A stretch of 64,000 nucleotides of DNA, from contig NZ_JAGSYE010000002.1 in assembly GCF_025685565.1 (NCBI RefSeq), forward strand, positions 868,001 through 932,000, given 5' to 3'. The first letter of the stretch is position 1. Every line of letters starts with the position of its first letter. This DNA is from Granulicella aggregans. GTDB taxonomy: Bacteria; Acidobacteriota; Terriglobia; Terriglobales; Acidobacteriaceae. The position numbers and the translations under genes are program-made. Shown here one piece after another: positions 7,769 to 17,317 of this stretch. A model generated the notes under the pieces. The model worked only from the letters and a program-made list of their open reading frames with translations. It had not been told where the DNA came from and did no database searches.

Positions 7769-10700
7769 CTACTGCACTGTGACATTGACGGTTGTAGTCT
7801 GTGCTGTGCCAGCGCTACCGGTAGGCGTCGCCGTTACAGTAATGGTGAAGGACGTCTTGCCAACAGATGCGACGGTCGGTCCGCCCCCGCTGCAGCTTGA
7901 TGCTCCCATAACCGCTACTGCGAGCAACGCCGCGAACAGCACGCCCCTCAGCCTCTTCCGCGGCCTGATGAAGCACATCAGGATCAGCGACGCGACGCTC
8001 ACCACCGACGCCTTACCCTGCCACGGCGCAGAGGGCGGCATCTGCATGGAGGTCTTGGTTCCGGTAGTTCCGATCACCAGAGCCGCAGTGGCCGAGCTTC
8101 CAGCCGTAAGGACGACACTATTGCTACTGAAGCCGCAGGATGCGTTGTTCGGCGCGCCGGTGCAGGTTAGATTGACGGGCCCACTGAACGTAGCGTTGGC
8201 GGTCAGCGTCAACGGCACAATTCCATTAGCACCCTGTGCGAGCGTAAGCGCACTGGAACCGCTCGACAGCGCGAACGCAGGCGCAAGCGATGTGACCGCA
8301 ACCGCCACAGTGCCGCTGGTGTTGCGGTTGAAGTTCGAATCGCCAGAGTAAACTGCGGAGACGGTATGCGTCCCCAGAGCCAGCGCAGCCGTGCTGAAGC
8401 TCGCGCTGCCCCCGCTCACAGGAGCACTCCCCAGAAGGGTAGTGCCGTCGTAGAACGAGACCGTACCCGTCAAGGCGGGACGACCGGACATGGATGCGGC
8501 GACCTTCGCTGTAAACGTCTCCGAGCTTCCGTAGACCACGGACGGCACCGATGTTCCGAGCGTGAGAGTCGTGCCTCCCTGCCCCAGGAAGAGATCGACG
8601 CCATAGAAAGTTGTCGTAACGACGTCCGGAGCGTTGTCATCGTAGAAGTTCCCTACCAGTGGCAAGACGCCATTCAACGGGATGAGTTGATTGAACGGTG
8701 CGCTGAAGCCCCCATCACCAAGCCCCAGCAGAGTCGAGAACCCGTAGTAGGTATTTGGTTGCGCCCCATTGGTATAGAGCGACACTTCGATATCCGGAAT
8801 TGAGTCGCCGTTCATGTCCGCGACCTGTGTCTGGAGGAAGACATTCCCGCCCGCGATCAGGCTGTGGTTACCGAACGTCCCATCGCCATTGCCGTTGATT
8901 AGAACCAGTCCCGCTGTAGTGACGTCGCTGCCATAGACCTCTTCGGCCGCGAGCAGCACGTCCGGATTGCCGTCCAGGTTCATATCCGCAACCTTCACGT
9001 CGGTGACCACGTAGTTCGTAAGCAGCGTCGACTCCGCGCCGAACGTACCGTCTCCGTTGCCCGGCTGTAGCGTCAACAGGAAAGTACCCGAGGTTGCGGT
9101 AGGAACATCATCGAGAATCAGGTCGAGGTTTCCGTCGAGGTTCATATCCGCAAGCGTCGCCGAGTAGAGCTGCGTGCCGCTGGGAAAGAAAACCGGTGTC
9201 TGAAAGGTGCCGTCACCCTTGCCTGCGATGACAAAGTACCCGGACACAGTTGTTGTTCCCCCACAGACAGAATCGCCACCATAGGCCACCACGATGTCCT
9301 GCTTGCCATCGCCGTTCAGATCGCCAGCCGCGCCGTAGGACAAGGGGCAAGTCAGCGTCGGCAGATTGATTGCAAGCGGTGTCGCGAAGGTGCCGTCGCC
9401 GTTGGACAGCGATACCCAGAGTTCGCCCGCCGCCCCCGCCATCAGAAGGTCCTGTTGCCCATCTCCATTGAAGTCTGCCTGCACCGGCTCGACGAAGTCG
9501 AAGTCAACAGGCAGTCCCGCCGTAAGCGAAGGCACGTAGCTGAAGTTCCCTTTGCCATCGCTCAGGCCCGTCTGCAGCGAAGGCGCAGTGCCACCGAGGT
9601 TAAGCACAACCAGGTCGCTGTAGGGCCTGGCCGTCGCCTTCAGTACATTCTCCAGCTCGGTATCGAAGCTTGCACTATCGGTCGGCAGGCTGAGTTGTAA
9701 CGCCCCATGCAGCGTGCCGTCTCCGTTGCCGAAGAACATCGAAACTTCTTTATAGTCCGAGCCGAGTTCCGCGATGTCCAGCATGCCATCGCCGTCGAAG
9801 TCGGCGGCGACAACGCCCTGAGGCGTTGCAATGTCGATCGCATACTGCCCATTGATCGCTGGTGCAGCAAAGGTCCCGTCGCCCTTACCGAGATAGACCT
9901 GGAGACCAGCAGAGCCGCAGACTGCATCAGGATAACCGTCGCCGTTGAGATCGGCGAAGGCCACCGCATATCCGCCCTGAAAGTCCGAGCTTACCTGCGC
10001 GCTGAACGAGTTGTCTCCCTGTCCCAGAGCAACATACAACAACCCGTTCATGTCGACCTCGAGATCCAGCTTGCCGTCTTTGTTCAAATCAAGAATCTGT
10101 ACACCCGCGCTATTGAACGACAGGTCGAAGACTCCTGACACGTTCGCCGAGATCGGGCTGTTCACATTCAGCGCCGCGAACGTTCCATCGCCAGTGCCCA
10201 GCGCAGTCGTTACCACGAATACGCCTGCTGAACGCGAGTTCTGCTCCTGCAGCAGTGCGGCGATATCGAGCTTGCCATCACCGTTCAGGTCTCCCAAAGC
10301 CACCGGAGCCAGGCCCGACAGCGTGAGTGACGTCGGCACAGAGATGGTCGCCGCGGTCATCGCGGTGAAGGTCCCATCCCCCTTGCCGATGAGCGACTGG
10401 ATCGACATCTGCGAGCTGGTCCGCGACAGCACGTTATAGTAGGCGACCACCACGTCGGCCCTGCCATCGCCGTTCACATCGCCCACCGTGATGCCGGCGG
10501 GGTTGCCGTAGTCTGTGCTCAGGGTGATCGTCTGTGCCGTGCTGAAGGTGCCGTTACCGTCATTCAAGAATGTCAACAGAACGAGATTCGCCGCATCGAA
10601 GGCGACGATATCCGGATACCCATCACCGTTCAGGTCCGCCGCAAAGGACTGCGCCACATTCTCCGATCCAACATTGGGGTTTGGATTGATATAGCCAGCA

Positions 10701-11134
10701 GGCGCTGCAAGCACCCCGCCACCGGTATTGCGCAGGATGTTGAGTGTGCCATCGAATTGGATCACCGCGACATCCGTAAGCCCGTCCTTATCGAAGTCCG
10801 CCGCAATCGCCGTCTGCACGCCGTTATTCAGTGGATCGTAAGCGATGGAGTTCGACGCGCGCGCCGGATACGCTGGAGCGGAAAGGTAGCCACCAAAGTT
10901 AGGCAAGGTCACGCCAGACGCATTCGGCGAGGCGCCGCGAGTGTTCTCAGCACGGCTCGAAGCCGGAAATTTGAGCTTGCCGAGAAGCGGGCTCATCGTT
11001 CGCTCAAACGGTGTCGCTGGCGTGGTCCTGGTAATCGTTCGCGGCTTCACCGTGCTCTGCGCACTTGCGGCGCCAAGAATAGAAGAGAGGATAACTATGG
11101 CCGCGATCCATGTACGTGTTGATGTCAATACCAT
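7769..11134 (-). CDS. Secreted FG-GAP/VCBS repeat protein with Ig-like domains
   Basis: A 1121-residue exported protein. A signal peptide (TRTWIAAIVILSSILGAASAQ) is followed by more than a dozen FG-GAP/VCBS-type repeats, from about residue 75 to 830, marked by calcium-binding DLNGDG.PDI-type loops and KGDGTF turns. This suggests one or more integrin-like beta-propellers. Then come a bacterial Ig-like domain (FYDGTTLLG, AVYSGDSNF) and a second beta-sandwich with VNLTCTGAPNNASCGF. The end is unusual: two hydrophobic helices split by RPRKRLR, a lipobox-like LLAVAVMGASSC with the Cys at 1081, and a 40-residue tail ending TTTVNVTVQ. The same module closes the upstream sedolisin. Probably surface attached. 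The ATG at 11134 has a GAGG motif upstream. Confidence 0.88.
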   Translation of the reverse strand: MVLTSTRTWIAAIVILSSILGAASAQSTVKPRTITRTTPATPFERTMSPLLGKLKFPASSRAENTRGASPNASGVTLPNFGGYLSAPAYPARASNSIAYDPLNNGVQTAIAADFDKDGLTDVAVIQFDGTLNILRNTGGGVLAAPAGYINPNPNVGSENVAQSFAADLNGDGYPDIVAFDAANLVLLTFLNDGNGTFSTAQTITLSTDYGNPAGITVGDVNGDGRADVVVAYYNVLSRTSSQMSIQSLIGKGDGTFTAMTAATISVPTSLTLSGLAPVALGDLNGDGKLDIAALLQEQNSRSAGVFVVTTALGTGDGTFAALNVNSPISANVSGVFDLSFNSAGVQILDLNKDGKLDLEVDMNGLLYVALGQGDNSFSAQVSSDFQGGYAVAFADLNGDGYPDAVCGSAGLQVYLGKGDGTFAAPAINGQYAIDIATPQGVVAADFDGDGMLDIAELGSDYKEVSMFFGNGDGTLHGALQLSLPTDSASFDTELENVLKATARPYSDLVVLNLGGTAPSLQTGLSDGKGNFSYVPSLTAGLPVDFDFVEPVQADFNGDGQQDLLMAGAAGELWVSLSNGDGTFATPLAINLPTLTCPLSYGAAGDLNGDGKQDIVVAYGGDSVCGGTTTVSGYFVIAGKGDGTFQTPVFFPSGTQLYSATLADMNLDGNLDLILDDVPTATSGTFLLTLQPGNGDGTFGAESTLLTNYVVTDVKVADMNLDGNPDVLLAAEEVYGSDVTTAGLVLINGNGDGTFGNHSLIAGGNVFLQTQVADMNGDSIPDIEVSLYTNGAQPNTYYGFSTLLGLGDGGFSAPFNQLIPLNGVLPLVGNFYDDNAPDVVTTTFYGVDLFLGQGGTTLTLGTSVPSVVYGSSETFTAKVAASMSGRPALTGTVSFYDGTTLLGSAPVSGGSASFSTAALALGTHTVSAVYSGDSNFNRNTSGTVAVAVTSLAPAFALSSGSSALTLAQGANGIVPLTLTANATFSGPVNLTCTGAPNNASCGFSSNSVVLTAGSSATAALVIGTTGTKTSMQMPPSAPWQGKASVVSVASLILMCFIRPRKRLRGVLFAALLAVAVMGASSCSGGGPTVASVGKTSFTITVTATPTGSAGTAQTTTVNVTVQ

Positions 11135-11179
11135 GCTGATCTACCTCACGTGAATTTAGGAGATACGTGATCCGGATGA

Positions 11180-11217
11180 CACCGCGCGCTGACGACCAAT
11201 TCTGCCGGCGCGCGGTG
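11180..11217 (-). other. Intergenic hairpin between the sedolisin and FG-GAP genes
   Basis: CACCGCGCGC at 11180-11189 pairs perfectly with GCGCGCGGTG at 11208-11217 around an 18-base loop. It lies in the 104-base gap between two co-directional minus-strand genes, 21 bases beyond the sedolisin stop. It could tune relative expression (partial termination or mRNA processing) or be a terminator without a U tract. Confidence 0.45.
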
Positions 11218-11238
11218 AAGAAGTGCTGGAGTGACAGA

Positions 11239-14200
11239 TCAGTTCACGGTGACGCTCACTGTCGTTGTCGCAGGAGGTACGCTCGACGCCGTGCCGAAGA
11301 TCGTCACCACGTACGCTCCCGCAGTGGTGCCCGGGTTGGCCGTTGTAGTCGTTCCGCTGGAGGAAGCGCTGCAGCCCGTCATCATGCCCAGCCCCGCGAG
11401 TAGGGCCATGCAGAACAGCGGGGCGAACCCGCGTCGCCGCAGCGGCAGAATAATAAGCATCAAACCCAGCGCGATACCACCTCCGCCAAATCGCTTCTCC
11501 AACGAGGCCGTGGTTGCCGCGGTAGAACCGATCGTTACCGTAGCGGTTGCAGCCGCGGTTCCCGTGATCGTCACCGTCGGATTCGAGAGTGAGCAGGTCA
11601 ATGGCTCGACTGCTCCAGCGGGAGACGAGGTCACCGCGCAAGAGAGCGCCACCGCTCCGGTAAATCCGCCAGCAGGGCTTATCGAGATCACCGACGTGTT
11701 GCCTGTCGAAGCCCCGGGTGCGATCGTGATGCCTCCAGCGCTGCTCAAGGTGAAGGCCGGTGTCAGGGTCGCACCCGTCACCGTCACGCTGGATGTAGCC
11801 GTAGCCGAGAGCTTGCCCGTCAGCGCATCCACCCCGGTGATCGTCACCACGTAGCTGCCGCCGGTTGTCTCGGAGGTCGTATTGACCGTAAGTGTTCCTG
11901 CCACCGCACCCAGACCCGAAACATCCACCGTGGCGGGGACGGCACAGGTCACAGGGCTGGTTGCTCCCGCTGGAGCGCTGGTTACGGCGCACGTCAGATT
12001 GATGACGCCGGTAAAGTCATTGAGCGGCGTCACCCGCACGGTTGTGGTGTCGCCGGTCGTGCTTCCAGCCGTCAGGCTGATGGGGCTCGCCGAGAGTGAG
12101 AAGGTGGCCTTGCTGTTTGTGAGCACTACGCTCGCCGTGCCGCTGACGTAGTTGCCGTCGCCCGTGTACGTCGCCGTCAGTGTGTTTGCGCCCTGCTGCA
12201 GCTGACTACCCGCGATGGTGATGGTGGCGAATCCAAGAACCAGTCCATTGCTCTGTGACCCTTGCACAATCGTGCTCGTCGATCCCAGCGTCACACCATT
12301 CGCCTGCAGCGTCACCGTTCCGGTTGGGAGAGCTCCCAGGCCCGTCGTGGCGAGGTTCACCGTGATGATGTCGTTCGTCACGGTGTTGGTGGCAAGCGAC
12401 GCCGGTACCACCGACATCTGTGTAACTCCCTTCAGTACGGTAAAGCTGACCGGGGCACTCACGTTCGCCTGGTAACTCGCGTCACCCGCGTAACTCGCGG
12501 TCAAGACATGTGTGCCAGCGGTAAACGGATAGACTCCCTTCGAAAGTCCGGGAAAGGACGCATTGTCCAGGCTCGTGATGTCCGACGTTCCGATTGCGCT
12601 CCCATTGTCGAGGAAGGTCACCGTGCCGGTTGCCTGCCCCTGGGTGGCCGTCTGCCCTTCCGCAGTGCCGAAGATAATGGCATCTGAGAAGATGTACGAC
12701 CCATACGGGATGGCGTTGTTCGTCGTGATTGTGGATGCGGTAAGCGCGGTGTAGGCGTTCACCGTGAGGTTTGTGGTGCTTGGCTCGGACGCGATGTTGA
12801 GGCTGATCGGCGTGGAAGAGCTCGCCGCATCGGTGGCATCCCCGGTGTATCGCGCATACAACGTATAAGTTCCGCCCGGCAGGCCGTTGTAGTGGGTTTC
12901 GCCAGCGCCGTTCGTCAAGGGGATTGCAAGCTGCCCCCCGATAAGACTCGTGTTGGCTACCAGCCCCGCGCTGCCGCTTGCCGTCGTAGGCGACACCGCC
13001 ACGCTGATATCGAGAGACGTGCCATGCGCCACGCTCACAGGAGTGGTTGCTCCGTTGATTGTCAGCGTGGTCCCGGTAGAATTGCCGGGTGCCGAGCCCC
13101 AGTTCGACACCAGCGCCGCAACATCCACGCTGCCAAGGCCGCTTGCCAGGTCATAGCCGGGCACCGCGTCATAGCCGGTCGTGAAGCCGTTGCTGCCGCA
13201 ACCCGAACTCCCAGCCTGGCAGACAACCGCATTGTCGCCGGTCACAACATCGTGAAATACAGTCGAGTACTTGTTAGCGGCAAGCCGATACAGCACGTCA
13301 TTCGCCTGCCCCAACCGCGATCCCGTCGACTGCTCCACCAGCGCCAGCATTCCCGCAAACGCCGGGGTCGAAGCCGATGTCCCACCCGCACCACTGAAAG
13401 TCGATGCGTCCGTGAACTGCCCATTCGTCTGCAGGCAGTCATACCCGAGGATGCCGCCCTCGCAGAGCACCCAGGTCGCTCCATAAAGACCGTTGGCCGC
13501 GAGAAACGAGACATCGGGCATATCGCGCGCGCCATCGGGCGGGGTCAACGCAGTCTGAAAGTCGGGCTTGGCGTAGACCGAACTCACACCGCTTCCCGCT
13601 GCGATGATATTTGTCGAGCCATTGATGAGAAGCGGCACATTCGCGGCAGTGGATGTGTTCACACGAGTCGAGTCATTCCATGGCCGCTCCGGAATGTACT
13701 GAAGCGCTGTACGGAAGTAAGGAGAAACCCCGCTTGTGGTCGTGTCGACGTAAGTGCTGAAGTCCGAAGCGAGCACATCGAAGTCCGTGCCTCCCACCGA
13801 GATGTTGTAAGGAGTCGAGCCCAGCGCATTGACCACCAGGCCGTTCGCAGCCACATGTTCGGCATTCGGAGAGTCGCAGTTCGCCGGACCGCTGTCTCCA
13901 CTCGAGACCGTGATCGTAATTCCCTGCGCGTCCGCCTGTTGATAGAGCTCTGCGAAGAAAGCATTGCCCGCTGCTCCCTGGTTCGCCTCGCAACTGCTGT
14001 AGCTGATGCTCAGGATGCTGACGACATTGTCTTCAATCGCGCGCCCAATCGCATTCACCAGTCCGGAGCTCAGATCGCTGCTGTCGGATGTGTAGTAGTA
14101 CAGCTTCGCCTTCGGCGCGATCCCACCCAGCACCTCAAGGTCGAGAAAGCTCTCGACCTCATCGCCGTTGATGCCAGGATCGCTGCCGTCGATGACGATC

Positions 14201-15120
14201 GTCGGAAGATTGACGTTGTTCGCAGTCTCGTTCAGGAAGGCCTGGCGATAGTTGCTGACCGAGGTGAGATCGACGTTCGAATCCCCCACGATGCCCACAT
14301 TCACGCCGGTGCCATCGTAGGTAGTGCCAGAGAAGTTCGCGTTCAATAAGGCGTTCGGGGTGTCGTAAACGGTCGCAGCATCGGCCGGATCCATATACAG
14401 AATCGGATCTGTCCCACTACTGTTGAATAGCGTAAGGTCCGGCTTGATCCTGTGGGTCGTCGAGTCGTAAGTAGCGCGCGCCGCCTGTGTCACCGAAGCG
14501 TGAGGCTTGGCGCTATCGAGATTCACCAACCCTTTGATGACCGGAGCAAGAGCGCGCGGCACCTGCACTGGCGTCACACTCGTCATCGTCGATGTGCCAT
14601 CTGCGGACAGACGATGGATCTGCGTGTTGAAGGCCTGCTGCACCTGCCCCAGGTTGCCTGAGAACTCGATCACGTTCCGGGCCTTCGCGACCTTGGTCAC
14701 CGTGAAGCCCTGCGACTGCAGCCAGCTCGTCACGCTCTGCACATCGTCGGCATTTACACCAAAGGCCTCGCCAAACTGCGCGGGCGTAAGCCAGTGGTGA
14801 TACCGGGGCGATGCCGGGTTTTGCAGATCGCTCAACATCTCCGAGAGAGCCTGCTGCTGTGCGGAGCTGCGACTCAAGAGCAACAGCATCTTCGGCGCAG
14901 CCGTCGATGCCGGCGCCGCACCGAGGTCCTTGGCATGGGCGACCCACGGTCTCACCGGTGCGTTCAGCGACACACGGTCACTGGCATCGACCGCCTGGAG
15001 CACACGCCGTGGGGATACCCCGGAGACAGCGCTCTGGGCCATCGCCGCTGCCGATAACAGCACTGTTGCAACCACGCCAAGAGCCGGACGAAACATCTTT
15101 CGAGTTCTTTTCAACTTCAT
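11239..15120 (-). CDS. Sedolisin (S53 peptidase) with prokumamolisin propeptide and Ig-like repeats
   Basis: A 1293-residue exported serine-carboxyl peptidase. A signal peptide (LGVVATVLLSAAAMAQ) precedes a prokumamolisin activation domain of about 45-200 (YHHWLTPAQFGEAFG). The S53 catalytic domain has E323 and D327 (ESFLD), oxyanion D409 (SSGDSG) and nucleophile S582 (GGTSAS), and ends at the calcium site GYDLASGLG. Several Ig-like domains (TGTVTFLDNGSAIG, ASYAGDASY, TYTGDGNY) follow, then two beta-sandwiches with LTCAVTSAPAG-type motifs. The C-terminus repeats the module of the next gene: hydrophobic helix, RRR, hydrophobic helix, MMTGC with the Cys at 1250, short tail. I chose the ATG at 15120 because an AGGA sits 6 bases before it; a second ATG at 15126 is too close to that site. 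Confidence 0.92.
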   Translation of the reverse strand: MKLKRTRKMFRPALGVVATVLLSAAAMAQSAVSGVSPRRVLQAVDASDRVSLNAPVRPWVAHAKDLGAAPASTAAPKMLLLLSRSSAQQQALSEMLSDLQNPASPRYHHWLTPAQFGEAFGVNADDVQSVTSWLQSQGFTVTKVAKARNVIEFSGNLGQVQQAFNTQIHRLSADGTSTMTSVTPVQVPRALAPVIKGLVNLDSAKPHASVTQAARATYDSTTHRIKPDLTLFNSSGTDPILYMDPADAATVYDTPNALLNANFSGTTYDGTGVNVGIVGDSNVDLTSVSNYRQAFLNETANNVNLPTIVIDGSDPGINGDEVESFLDLEVLGGIAPKAKLYYYTSDSSDLSSGLVNAIGRAIEDNVVSILSISYSSCEANQGAAGNAFFAELYQQADAQGITITVSSGDSGPANCDSPNAEHVAANGLVVNALGSTPYNISVGGTDFDVLASDFSTYVDTTTSGVSPYFRTALQYIPERPWNDSTRVNTSTAANVPLLINGSTNIIAAGSGVSSVYAKPDFQTALTPPDGARDMPDVSFLAANGLYGATWVLCEGGILGYDCLQTNGQFTDASTFSGAGGTSASTPAFAGMLALVEQSTGSRLGQANDVLYRLAANKYSTVFHDVVTGDNAVVCQAGSSGCGSNGFTTGYDAVPGYDLASGLGSVDVAALVSNWGSAPGNSTGTTLTINGATTPVSVAHGTSLDISVAVSPTTASGSAGLVANTSLIGGQLAIPLTNGAGETHYNGLPGGTYTLYARYTGDATDAASSSTPISLNIASEPSTTNLTVNAYTALTASTITTNNAIPYGSYIFSDAIIFGTAEGQTATQGQATGTVTFLDNGSAIGTSDITSLDNASFPGLSKGVYPFTAGTHVLTASYAGDASYQANVSAPVSFTVLKGVTQMSVVPASLATNTVTNDIITVNLATTGLGALPTGTVTLQANGVTLGSTSTIVQGSQSNGLVLGFATITIAGSQLQQGANTLTATYTGDGNYVSGTASVVLTNSKATFSLSASPISLTAGSTTGDTTTVRVTPLNDFTGVINLTCAVTSAPAGATSPVTCAVPATVDVSGLGAVAGTLTVNTTSETTGGSYVVTITGVDALTGKLSATATSSVTVTGATLTPAFTLSSAGGITIAPGASTGNTSVISISPAGGFTGAVALSCAVTSSPAGAVEPLTCSLSNPTVTITGTAAATATVTIGSTAATTASLEKRFGGGGIALGLMLIILPLRRRGFAPLFCMALLAGLGMMTGCSASSSGTTTTANPGTTAGAYVVTIFGTASSVPPATTTVSVTVN

Positions 15121-15673
15121 AGTCATTCCTGGTGAGACCTGGGATTTCTCCGCAGCCGCCGAAGCCTGCTCGTGTCGTTGCGATCTCACCGAACGACCCT
15201 CGTGTAGGAGATCGCAGGCCGCCGGGGCGACATGAAAGACCGCAAAGTTCTCGGCCTTAGCTGGATATGGAGTGCGTTGAACCAAAGCGTAACCCGACGT
15301 TCATCAACTTTTCTTGATGACAGCCGCATTTGCGCCAGACCGTGCACTTCCTGCGACGGACGGGTGGATCGGCACTCGGAGATTGATCCCTTTGACCAAA
15401 AGAAGATGCAGGGCATGCCTCGGAATCCGAAGCCTCGACTGCCTCGAGCGTGGACGCGCCTCATCAATTGCCGCTTAGGACACGGCCAGCAAGATGGGAC
15501 CCTCATTGTGGATGGGCTAACAGGACCTAACAGTCGACGCTGGATTTGAGAATGACCCGAGCTTGTCCACTGTAGGCTTGAGGCATCTTCGCTTGGATCT
15601 TGATATCTGACGCAACAGCAGTCGAAGCCCATTCCGTCTATCGACTCAATCTAAAGCCCGTTTACGAGGCGCA
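15121..15673. other. Intergenic region without a recognisable gene
   Basis: About 550 bases between the sedolisin start and the MCP stop, both on the minus strand. Open frames here (for example 15186-15632 minus) have no recognisable domain, no good ribosome site and no family resemblance. It probably carries the sedolisin promoter and leader. I see no convincing promoter, riboswitch or terminator in it. Confidence 0.5.
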
Positions 15674-17185
15674 CTACCTCATCGATCTCAGCGGCGTGAT
15701 GAACCGTGCGGATGCGCTCGACTCTCGGGAGTTGGAAGATCGATATGCCTTCGTCTCCGCGCCGCCGACCAGAGAGTTGAGACTAGCCACAACGCTGCGG
15801 ATCGATTCAGACTGGGCTGCAAGTTCTTCTGAGGAGGCGGCACACTCTTCCGCGCTGGCTGCGCTCTCCTGCGTGATCTTCTCGATCTGTTGGATGGAAC
15901 TGGCAACCTGGTCTATACCGCGTAGTTGCTCTTGACTGCCGTGATAGATGTCGTCAACAAGGTGTTTGATCTTGCCGGAGTCACCTGTAATGGTTCTGAT
16001 CACAGTTGCGACTTGCTCCACCTTCTCTTTTCCAGCCGCCGACTTGACGATGGAGTCCTCGATAAACATGGCTGTGTCCTTGGCGGCCTGTGCGCTGCGC
16101 TGCGCGAGACTGCGAACTTCGTCCGCGACCACCGCAAATCCTGCGCCTGCCTCTCCCGCACGCGCCGCTTCGACTGCCGCATTGAGCGCAAGAATGTTGG
16201 TCTGGAATGCAATCTGCTCGATCACCTTGATGATCCGCGAGATCTGCTCGGTGGAGGCATTGATGCCGTTCATCGCAGTCTCCATCTCAACCAGGCACCG
16301 GTCAGCCTCGTTGAAGCGAATCTGCGAAGCGGCGAACATGGATGCGGTCGACTGCGAGGCGTCCGTACTGCGTCTGCTCATGGAGCTGATCTCAACCGTT
16401 GCAGCAGAGGTCTCTTCGATGAAGGCCGCTTGCTCGTTCGCGCCTTGCGCGAGATTAGTGCTGAGAGCTGCAACCTGCCCCGAGGCTGATGCAATCTCTT
16501 CCGCGCCTTCATTCAACGAAGTGGCTGCATATCGCAGTTCCTGATTTACCTGTCGCACAATGAACAGAACGAGACCGCCGATTGAAAGCGAGATGCAGCC
16601 TGCGACGAGCGAATACCACCCTGCCCTGACCATTGCCGCACCTGACTCAGCCGCGGCCGCCTCAAGTGAGCGATGCTGCTCTTCGACAATCTCTGTGGCA
16701 CCGGCGTGCATCGCAGCCGAAATCAGCTTGTTTTGACTGCGCAACGCGTAAGCACTCGTGATGTCGCCAGACTCGCAGGTCCGAACCAGGTTGGCGAATC
16801 GCGGCTTCCAGCTCTCTCGATTCGTGCTTACGGTTTCAAGAGCGTTGCGTTCTGCTTCACTCGTGGCAAGAGTCTCCATCTCATGGAGAAGACTGTCGAT
16901 CTTCTTGCCTGATTCCTCATAAAGGCTCACGTACTGGGGTGCAGAGGCCGCATCTTTCGCCTCGTACGAGAGCATCAGTCCTCGCTGCGCTCCCTGCATC
17001 TCCGTCGTCGCGAGTTCGATCGAAGAGCCTATCGCCAGCTTTCTGTTGTAGACCTCAATAATCTTCTTCAGTTGCTTGTTGCTCTGCTGGGTCTGGTAGA
17101 CAAAGAGCATCAACAGCGCGACGATCAGTCCAAAGGTTACTGCGAAAGCACCCAATACCCGCTTACTTACGGTCCATCCGCTCAT
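15674..17185 (-). CDS. Methyl-accepting chemotaxis protein
   Basis: A 503-residue transmembrane chemoreceptor. TM1 is at about 11-31 ([20 protein letters not shown]). A roughly 155-residue periplasmic helical region of 4-helix-bundle type follows, and TM2 lies at about 190-212 ([21 protein letters not shown]). The cytoplasmic signalling domain contains the highly conserved hairpin tip ([21 protein letters not shown], then [22 protein letters not shown]). The C-terminus ([11 protein letters not shown]) lacks an aromatic pentapeptide tether. It is the last minus-strand gene of the chemosensory locus, 132 bases after the porin gene, and is a likely input receptor for CheA. Confidence 0.93.
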   Translation of the reverse strand: MSGWTVSKRVLGAFAVTFGLIVALLMLFVYQTQQSNKQLKKIIEVYNRKLAIGSSIELATTEMQGAQRGLMLSYEAKDAASAPQYVSLYEESGKKIDSLLHEMETLATSEAERNALETVSTNRESWKPRFANLVRTCESGDITSAYALRSQNKLISAAMHAGATEIVEEQHRSLEAAAAESGAAMVRAGWYSLVAGCISLSIGGLVLFIVRQVNQELRYAATSLNEGAEEIASASGQVAALSTNLAQGANEQAAFIEETSAATVEISSMSRRSTDASQSTASMFAASQIRFNEADRCLVEMETAMNGINASTEQISRIIKVIEQIAFQTNILALNAAVEAARAGEAGAGFAVVADEVRSLAQRSAQAAKDTAMFIEDSIVKSAAGKEKVEQVATVIRTITGDSGKIKHLVDDIYHGSQEQLRGIDQVASSIQQIEKITQESAASAEECAASSEELAAQSESIRSVVASLNSLVGGAETKAYRSSNSRESSASARFITPLRSMR

Positions 17186-17317
17186 GGCATCTCCCGCGAG
17201 TCTTCACCGTGATCCTGCTCCGGCATCTGCCGAAGGGTGAAGCGATCGTTTCTGATAACTCTTCTGGCTCTCATCGTTTCCTGTTTTATCTTTCCGGCGC
17301 GGCACAAAGCCAACTCG

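Noticed and set aside
12892..14349. A 485-codon plus-strand open frame
   Set aside because: It is antisense to the sedolisin catalytic domain, Arg/His-rich without any recognisable fold.
15186..15632. A 148-codon minus-strand open frame between the sedolisin and an MCP
   Set aside because: No ribosome site, no domain, and it overlaps the sedolisin leader. I treat the gap as non-coding.
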